Positions 35,488 to 40,668 of a stretch of DNA of 40,668 nucleotides are shown here, one piece after another; the stretch's first letter is position 1, and each line of letters opens with the position of its first letter. Source of the DNA: Anaerolineales bacterium (GTDB lineage Bacteria > Chloroflexota > Anaerolineae > Anaerolineales > UBA11858); assembly GCA_028278545.1 (NCBI GenBank), contig JANQED010000168.1:1-40668 (forward strand). Direction: 5' to 3'. Both the position numbers and the translations under genes were made by a program. The notes under the pieces were generated by a model. That model was given only the letters and a program-made list of their open reading frames with translations, was not told the origin of the DNA and made no database searches.

Positions 35488-37246
35488 AATTACTCAGATA
35501 GCTATTTATGGGAAAGGTGGGGTCGGCAAAACGACGATCACAACAAATCTGGCTATTTGCCTGGCTGAGGCAGGCGAGCGGCCCATGCTGGTAGGATGCT
35601 CACCAAAATCTGATACGACCGCCTTACTCTTGGGGGGAAAGCCGGCCAAACCTGTCGTCTTGGACAACATCCAGGCACGTGGAAGTAGCAAAATCGCTGT
35701 GCAAGCATGTGTCCATATTGGTTATCAAGGCATCGCCTGTCTAGAAGCGGGAGGGCCGCCCCCTGCTTCTGGCTGTGCCGGCCGGGGCGTATACCACACT
35801 TTGCAGCTCGTCAAGAAATTTCGCATCCTAGAAGAAAATAAGATCACCTATGCCATCTACGATGCCATTGCTGATGTTGTATGCGGAGGATTCTCACTGC
35901 CAATGCATAACGACTTCGCGTCGACAGTTTATATTGTTACCACCGCTGAGATGATGTCCCTCTATGCAGCAAACAATATTTGCAACGCTGCGCTTACAGT
36001 CAATAAAGGACAATCCGAGGCGCTGCAAATTGGCGGCCTGATACTCAGCGGACGTAATATTCCCGCTGAAACCACAATCGTTGAAGAATTTGCAGCCCTG
36101 TTGGGTTTGCCTGTGATCGCCTATATACCTCGTTCAGACCTGGTACCCGCAGCCGAAGCATGTAAAAGTACAGTGGTGGCGCTTTACCCTGAGAGCACAT
36201 TAGCACAGGACTTTCGCGATCTTGCCGAGAATTTGCATGACCCGCATGGAGTTCGGCCAACCCCAATACCTCCATTAGAAAGCTTGGACATTATTACAGA
36301 CCTGATCTATACACACCAATCCGAAGACAAGGTTCTTTCTGCTAGTAAACCTTTGCTTAGCCCAGCTATTTCACAGTCAAATCGACTTTCTACAATTCCA
36401 CCGCTCCGACGAATTGCTATTTATGGTAAAGCTGGCATAGGCAAATCAACCACTTCATCCAACCTGAGCGCTGCTTTGGCTAAAATGGGACGGAGAGTGC
36501 TACAAGTAGGGTGTGATCCGAAACGAGATTCGGTTGCCCAATTAGTACACTGTCTTCCTCCAACTATCCTGGAGCAACTCACACGACAGCATCAACACAG
36601 TAACACGGAGGATATACCTCTGGAGAGTATGTTCTTTGAAGGCTTCAACAACGTAATTTGTGCTGAATCAGGTGGGCCACCACCAGGAGTAGGATGCGCA
36701 GGGCAGGGGGTACTCTTGTCGTTAGAGTTCATTGAGAAACGAGAAGTTATTGATAAATTTCAGATCGATTTTTCAGTTTTTGATGTATTGGGCGATGTTG
36801 TATGTGGAGGTTTTGCCCAACCAATTCGAGCCGGTTATTGTAGAGAGATATATGTTGTAATCAATGAGGAACCTCTTTCGCTTGTAGTCACCAATAACAT
36901 CCTGCGGGCAGTTGAAAAACTTAACCACGAGGGTGTAGATGTTGGTCTGGGAGGATTGATCAACAACCAACGCAATGAATCGGGAGGAAATGAGATTGTG
37001 GTATCCTTTGCGGAAAAAGTTGGTGTTCCAGTTATTGAGCATATCCCAAGGTCGTCGTTGATCTTGGCAGCAGAAGCCCGTCGTCAAACGGTGATGGAGG
37101 CATTTCCGGAATCACAAATTGCCAGTCTTTACCGTCGTTTGGCGCAGGCCATATTGGATAACCGCGCAATTCACGTACCACACGCCTTTCAAGATGCAGA
37201 AGAAATCTTTGATCTTGTGTCAGCACAAGCCCTTACAAGAGTGTGA
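35480..37246 (+). CDS. Tandem double-NifH (Fe protein) fusion reductase
   Basis: The preferred GTG at 35480 has AGGGAG at good distance and overlaps the nifB stop by eight bases; the frame extends to a poor TTG at 35417. The 588 residues are two complete NifH-like domains: 1-255 and about 308-588, joined by a ~50-residue linker. Domain 1 has GKGGVGKTT (11-19), cluster cysteines Cys99 (SGCAGRG) and Cys135 (DVVCGGF). Domain 2 has GKAGIGKST (316-324), Cys406 (VGCAGQG) and Cys442 (DVVCGGF). A normal Fe protein is a homodimer sharing one [4Fe-4S] cluster; here a single chain could form the dimer itself. The halves differ: the NifH Asp39 is Ser41 in domain 1 but Asp346 in domain 2, and Arg100 is kept in domain 1 but Gln409 in domain 2. 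Confidence 0.92.
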   Translation: MAEITQIAIYGKGGVGKTTITTNLAICLAEAGERPMLVGCSPKSDTTALLLGGKPAKPVVLDNIQARGSSKIAVQACVHIGYQGIACLEAGGPPPASGCAGRGVYHTLQLVKKFRILEENKITYAIYDAIADVVCGGFSLPMHNDFASTVYIVTTAEMMSLYAANNICNAALTVNKGQSEALQIGGLILSGRNIPAETTIVEEFAALLGLPVIAYIPRSDLVPAAEACKSTVVALYPESTLAQDFRDLAENLHDPHGVRPTPIPPLESLDIITDLIYTHQSEDKVLSASKPLLSPAISQSNRLSTIPPLRRIAIYGKAGIGKSTTSSNLSAALAKMGRRVLQVGCDPKRDSVAQLVHCLPPTILEQLTRQHQHSNTEDIPLESMFFEGFNNVICAESGGPPPGVGCAGQGVLLSLEFIEKREVIDKFQIDFSVFDVLGDVVCGGFAQPIRAGYCREIYVVINEEPLSLVVTNNILRAVEKLNHEGVDVGLGGLINNQRNESGGNEIVVSFAEKVGVPVIEHIPRSSLILAAEARRQTVMEAFPESQIASLYRRLAQAILDNRAIHVPHAFQDAEEIFDLVSAQALTRV

Positions 37247-37258
37247 AGGAGGGACATT

Positions 37259-38011
37259 ATGGCAGAAAAAAACCTGGATAAGTCAATTCTGAAATTACAT
37301 CCTTCAAGTTCGGAACCTTTATACAATCAGATCAAAGATAGGATTTTGGAATATATTGAGGTAAATGATTTGCCATCCGAAGCCAAGCTACCTTCGGAGC
37401 GTGAATTGGGCGAGATTTTCTCGGTTAGTCGACTGACGGTTCGCCGCGCTGTAGATGAATTAATCCAGCTTGGAGTGGTTCTTCGGCGTCCCGGCAAGGG
37501 ACTTTATGTTGGCTTCCCTAAATGGAAGCAGCGCCTGTTGATGGTAACCAGTTTCTCAGAAGCTTTTGAATCAATGGGGCATACTCCAGGGACACAAATA
37601 CTTGAAACAGAGTTTATGACCGGCACACAACGTACCTGTAAGAACATGGGGCTTCCCATAGACGCTCAGGTATTACGAACCCGACGATTACGTTTGGTTG
37701 ATAATATTCCCTTCAGTATTCAAACCAGCTATTTAAACTACGATCTGCTGCCAGGTATCGAAAACAAACTAGAAGGGCAGATCCTTTACCAGATAATTGA
37801 AGATCATTATGGGGTCAAACTTGCAAAAACAGAAGCCATGCTTGAGAGTACCCTGGCAGATCATGCTATGGCTGCATTGTTAGATATCAAACCCGGTGCG
37901 CCGTTATTCCTGATGTGTGGTCTAGTTCAATCGTCGGACGGACTGCCCGTCGAGTACTTTGAAGCCTACTATCGTGGCGACCGAATGCGCTTCCAGATTG
38001 AGAGTGAATAA
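37259..38011 (+). CDS. GntR-family (HutC/UTRA subfamily) transcriptional regulator
   Basis: The 250-residue protein has an N-terminal winged helix (LYNQIKDRILEYI, LPSERELGEIFSVSRLTVRRAVDEL, then the PGKGLYV wing; about residues 19-82) and a C-terminal UTRA ligand-binding domain with LRTRRLRLVDNIPFSIQTSYL. Regulators of this subfamily sense small molecules, often the substrate of neighbouring enzymes. It lies between the reductase genes and the transporter ATPases, 12 bases after the double-NifH gene with a good GGAGGG site. The palindrome at 28142-28163 is its best candidate target. Confidence 0.94.
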   Translation: MAEKNLDKSILKLHPSSSEPLYNQIKDRILEYIEVNDLPSEAKLPSERELGEIFSVSRLTVRRAVDELIQLGVVLRRPGKGLYVGFPKWKQRLLMVTSFSEAFESMGHTPGTQILETEFMTGTQRTCKNMGLPIDAQVLRTRRLRLVDNIPFSIQTSYLNYDLLPGIENKLEGQILYQIIEDHYGVKLAKTEAMLESTLADHAMAALLDIKPGAPLFLMCGLVQSSDGLPVEYFEAYYRGDRMRFQIESE

Positions 38012-38024
38012 CTAAAGAAATCTA

Positions 38025-39014
38025 ATGACCGACCTATTAGAAGTACAGGATCTAAAAACACAGTTCCACACCGGAGATGGCCTAGTTCACGCAGTGAATG
38101 GCGTGTCTTTCAAGGTAAAAGAAGGAGAAACACTCGGTATAGTGGGAGAAAGCGGCTGTGGAAAGAGTGTCACCATGATGTCGATGCTCAAATTGATCCC
38201 TTCGCCTCCCGGGAAAGTAGTCAGCGGAGAGGTGCTGTTTAAAGGCCAAGATCTGTTGAAAATGTCCGATGCAGAAATCCGTCATGTACGCGGTTCTCAG
38301 ATCAGCATGATTTTCCAGGACCCGATGACATCGTTCAATCCAGTCCTGACAATTGGTCGGCAGTTAGCTGAGCCGCTTGAGATTCATAAAGGGATGAGCC
38401 GAAAAGAGGCCTACAAGCGGAATGCAGAATTACTACAACTTGTTGGCTTACCGAGTGCTAAAGATCGCTTGAAAGATTTTCCCCACCAATTCTCCGGCGG
38501 AATGCGCCAGCGAGCGATGATTGCTATGGCATTGAGCTGTGACCCACACCTTCTGATCGCCGATGAGCCGACTACTGCATTGGATGTGACAATTCAGGCG
38601 CAGATTGTTGAACTAGTCAAGCGTCTACGTGATGACTTCGGTATGACAATCATATGGATCACACACGATTTAGGTGTGGTTGCCGGATTGGCGGAGAAGG
38701 TAGCAGTCATGTATGCCGGTTTTATTATTGAAACAGCTGCAATCAAGTCACTCTATAATAACCCGAGTCATCCATACACAATTGGGTTGCTTAAAAGCCT
38801 GCCTCGTGTTGATGATACCGAACACCAACGCTTGGCTTCAATTCCCGGTTTACCTCCAGTAATGTATAAGATGCCACGAGCCTGTCCTTTTGTGCCGCGT
38901 TGCCCTTTCTATGTTGACCGTTGTTTGCACGAAAATCCTGTGCTGACTCTCGTAGGCGACGATCATTACACGGCTTGTTGGGTTGATGTCAAAGCCAGGA
39001 AGGAGCGGCAGTGA
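38025..39014 (+). CDS. ABC transporter ATPase, DppD/OppD type
   Basis: The 329 residues have Walker A GESGCGKS (about 40-47), Q-loop [12 protein letters not shown], signature [12 protein letters not shown] and Walker [13 protein letters not shown]. The C-terminal oligopeptide/dipeptide-type extension has the [14 protein letters not shown] cysteine cluster characteristic of the family. It should energise the transporter whose binding protein and permeases are at 28484-32007. Confidence 0.95.
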   Translation: MTDLLEVQDLKTQFHTGDGLVHAVNGVSFKVKEGETLGIVGESGCGKSVTMMSMLKLIPSPPGKVVSGEVLFKGQDLLKMSDAEIRHVRGSQISMIFQDPMTSFNPVLTIGRQLAEPLEIHKGMSRKEAYKRNAELLQLVGLPSAKDRLKDFPHQFSGGMRQRAMIAMALSCDPHLLIADEPTTALDVTIQAQIVELVKRLRDDFGMTIIWITHDLGVVAGLAEKVAVMYAGFIIETAAIKSLYNNPSHPYTIGLLKSLPRVDDTEHQRLASIPGLPPVMYKMPRACPFVPRCPFYVDRCLHENPVLTLVGDDHYTACWVDVKARKERQ

Positions 39015-40006
39015 AATCGGAGAACTCTAATAATCAAGAAATTCTCATCAAAGTAAAAAACCTTAAAAAGTATTTCCCTGTTCGTCGCGGCATTATTTTC
39101 CAACGAAATGTTGGGACGGTGCATGCTGTCGATGATGTGACCTTCAATATCTATCGCGGAGAAACACTCGGACTCGTCGGGGAATCTGGCTGTGGCAAAT
39201 CAACAACCGGCTATACCTTGTTGCAACTTTACCGTCCGTCCGCCGGGGCAGTGTATTTCAATGATATCAATCTGGTTAAACTAAAGGACAATGATTTGCG
39301 GCGCATGCGCTGCAAGATGCAGATGATTTTTCAGGACCCATATGCCAGTCTTAACCCTAGAATGACTGTGGGGGAGATCGTTGGAGAGCCATTGGTAATA
39401 TACAACGTTGCAAGTGGTAAGAAGCTGCGAGAGCGGGTGGAGAATCTTCTTGAGATGGTTGGCCTCAATCCGGCATTTGCTGGTCGCTATCCGCACGAGT
39501 TTTCAGGTGGACAGCGCCAACGCATAGGTGTAGCCCGCGCTCTATCTCTTGACCCAGACCTCATCGTGTGTGATGAACCTATTTCGGCACTGGATGTTTC
39601 CATACAGGCACAAGTTGTCAATCTTTTGGAAGATTTGCAAGCGCAATTCGGCTTGACTTATCTCTTCATTGCCCATGATCTCTCAATGGTGCGGCATATT
39701 AGTGACCGAGTTGCGGTCATGTATTTGGGTGTGATTGTTGAACTGACTGAACGCAACGAGTTATACAACAACCCCCTTCACCCCTATACTCAAGCGTTGC
39801 TCTCTGCAGTTCCGATCCCCGATCCTGTGGCTGAAGAGAACCGTCAGCGTATCATCCTTCAAGGTGATGTTGGGTCACCAATCAACCCGCCCTCTGGTTG
39901 TCGTTTTCGCACTCGCTGTTCTATTGCTACTGAAATATGCGCCGAAGAACGCCCAGCGATGCAAGAGATAAACCCCGGGCATTTTGTTGCCTGTCATCAT
40001 GTATAG
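39011..40006 (+). CDS. ABC transporter ATPase, DppF/OppF type
   Basis: A GTG start with AGGAG overlaps the DppD-type stop by four bases. The 331 residues include Walker [34 protein letters not shown], signature [12 protein letters not shown] and Walker [13 protein letters not shown]. The C-terminal [14 protein letters not shown] matches the Opp/Dpp extension. With the preceding protein it completes the five-component importer. No terminator with a convincing stem and T-run follows. Confidence 0.95.
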   Translation: MKSENSNNQEILIKVKNLKKYFPVRRGIIFQRNVGTVHAVDDVTFNIYRGETLGLVGESGCGKSTTGYTLLQLYRPSAGAVYFNDINLVKLKDNDLRRMRCKMQMIFQDPYASLNPRMTVGEIVGEPLVIYNVASGKKLRERVENLLEMVGLNPAFAGRYPHEFSGGQRQRIGVARALSLDPDLIVCDEPISALDVSIQAQVVNLLEDLQAQFGLTYLFIAHDLSMVRHISDRVAVMYLGVIVELTERNELYNNPLHPYTQALLSAVPIPDPVAEENRQRIILQGDVGSPINPPSGCRFRTRCSIATEICAEERPAMQEINPGHFVACHHV

Positions 40007-40348
40007 CAGGTGGGTGGTTAGGTGATTGCTAAGCATGTTTTTTTTCGAACATACCTGAATTTCTGCTGTTCGTTGTCCCTCCAAAGGTAGAATTGAAGAG
40101 CGTCCCAAAGGGCAGGGGGTTCAGTTTTGACCCAGAATTTATACCAACAACAGCCAACAAATATTTTGAGACTAATTCTTGGTATCTTGCACAACTAATT
40201 TTTGGACTCGAACCATTTTTGCTAGTTTTTCAATCAAAAGAACCGATTTCATCCTTGAATTTCTTGAGCTGAAACTTTAAACTTCCCCCTTTGCTCAAAG
40301 CGAAGAGAAGCAAAAAACGCACGATAGGCATATCAAGCGATTTAATTG

Positions 40349-40388
40349 GACGGAATAGGACCCGATCCTGGGACCTTCGGGTTATGAG
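40349..40388 (-). pseudogene. Broken tRNA: CAT-anticodon 3' half, degenerate (scar 4)
   Basis: The minus strand reads CTCATAA-CCCGAAGGTCCCAGG, then a damaged T loop (ATCGGGT instead of TTCGAAT) and CCTATTCCGTCC. It is homologous to scar 3 at 27784-27822 but has decayed differently, since scar 3 keeps the T loop while this copy keeps the 5' T stem (CCAGG). Confidence 0.55.
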
Positions 40389-40546
40389 TGTCAGTCCGGT
40401 AGAAGGTACCTTAAACCGAAAAACTTGTGCTGTGAGCAAACCCAACGGTTTACAATTCGTTTAGTTTATCAGCCTCTCTTCAAGCTGATTTCCTTTATTT
40501 TATCATCCATCGCGTAAGAATTGCTTATGAGATTGATAATTCTCGA
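40372..40546. repeat. Direct repeat, copy 2 (right border of 12.5-kb island)
   Basis: This is the partner of 27806-27979, in the same orientation and about 90% identical by eye, again attached to a tRNA 3' half at its low-coordinate end. Identity stops shortly after the ATTGATAAT-CTCGA tract in both copies. Confidence 0.85.
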
Positions 40547-40668
40547 TATGAGAACCGTTAAAAAATGCTGGGAGTGGTCGAATTTATGGTGTTGAGAAAT
40601 CCATGAGATGGTAGGTGTAGTTAGGAAATTGGATCTTAGTGAGTTGCCGTCGATTGTAAGCATAGACA

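Larger units (their letters stand above)
40007..40668. other. Gene-free right border of the island
   Basis: I see no coding gene here; the short frames on the minus strand have no recognisable protein features. The stretch holds a small ATGTT...AACAT stem at about 40038-40055, the degenerate tRNA 3' half at 40349-40388 and copy 2 of the direct repeat. The sequence after 40547 is unique to this side. Confidence 0.6.

Noticed and set aside
32019..37246. Assignment as BchLNB/ChlLNB or CfbCD
   Set aside because: No other chlorophyll or F430 genes are present, a genuine NifB is in the operon, and the cofactor-cysteine motif (Cys240) is absent from those enzymes as I know them.
27980..40371. Integrase or transposase within the island
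   Set aside because: Every substantial reading frame there is accounted for by transporter, reductase or regulator genes; no recombinase motif was seen.

Overview
The window reads as a chromosomal fragment of an anaerobic, carbohydrate-fermenting bacterium, most plausibly Chloroflexota (Anaerolineae-like). This rests on gene content: non-pyrrolysine MttB-family methyltransferases with corrinoid partners, a large sugar ABC/glycosidase/xylose operon, a Glu/Ala/Pro-rich lipoprotein linker and an EcfT/fused EcfA pair. The taxon is inference; no rRNA or marker gene is present. There are three blocks.

Block 1 (1-9682, + strand) is a corrinoid methyl-transfer locus. It holds the end of one corrinoid protein, an MttB-like methyltransferase, a second corrinoid protein, a DUF1638 protein, a second MttB-like methyltransferase, a hydantoinase/oxoprolinase-like ASKHA protein, a ferredoxin-ASKHA reductive activator of corrinoid proteins and an EamA exporter/importer. 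It ends in a 34-codon scar in which the first and last codons of a second hydantoinase gene are joined in frame. Together these genes should demethylate a quaternary or methylated amine and keep the corrinoid reduced.

Block 2 (9762-27089) begins with a minus-strand ECF transporter energising module (EcfT plus a fused double ATPase). Next come a LacI-type regulator with a strong promoter and a phased array of operator half-sites, a carbohydrate ABC importer (lipoprotein and two permeases; no ATPase here), GH94 phosphorylase, GH1 and GH3 glycosidases, xylose isomerase, an aldose-epimerase-like protein and xylulokinase. The logic is uptake and intracellular phosphorolysis/hydrolysis of beta-linked gluco- and xylo-oligosaccharides.

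Block 3 (about 27.2-40.6 kb) is AT-richer and looks acquired. It starts with a run of broken tRNA 3' halves, and two ~175-bp direct repeats, each attached to a tRNA 3' half, bracket 12.5 kb. The cargo is a family-5 (peptide/nickel-type) ABC transporter split around a nitrogenase-like set: a NifD-like subunit, a NifK-like subunit, a short NifB-type radical SAM protein and a single polypeptide with two complete NifH domains in tandem, followed by a GntR/HutC regulator and the two transporter ATPases. A consensus promoter with a 22-bp imperfect palindrome just downstream lies 360 bp before the first gene. The NifK-like subunit keeps all three P-cluster cysteines, while the NifD-like subunit keeps one plus the cofactor-binding cysteine. 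This combination does not match nitrogenase, dark-operative protochlorophyllide reductase or the F430 reductase CfbCD. I regard it as the most likely undescribed system here: a NifB-dependent, nitrogenase-like reductase acting on a substrate brought in by its own ABC transporter.
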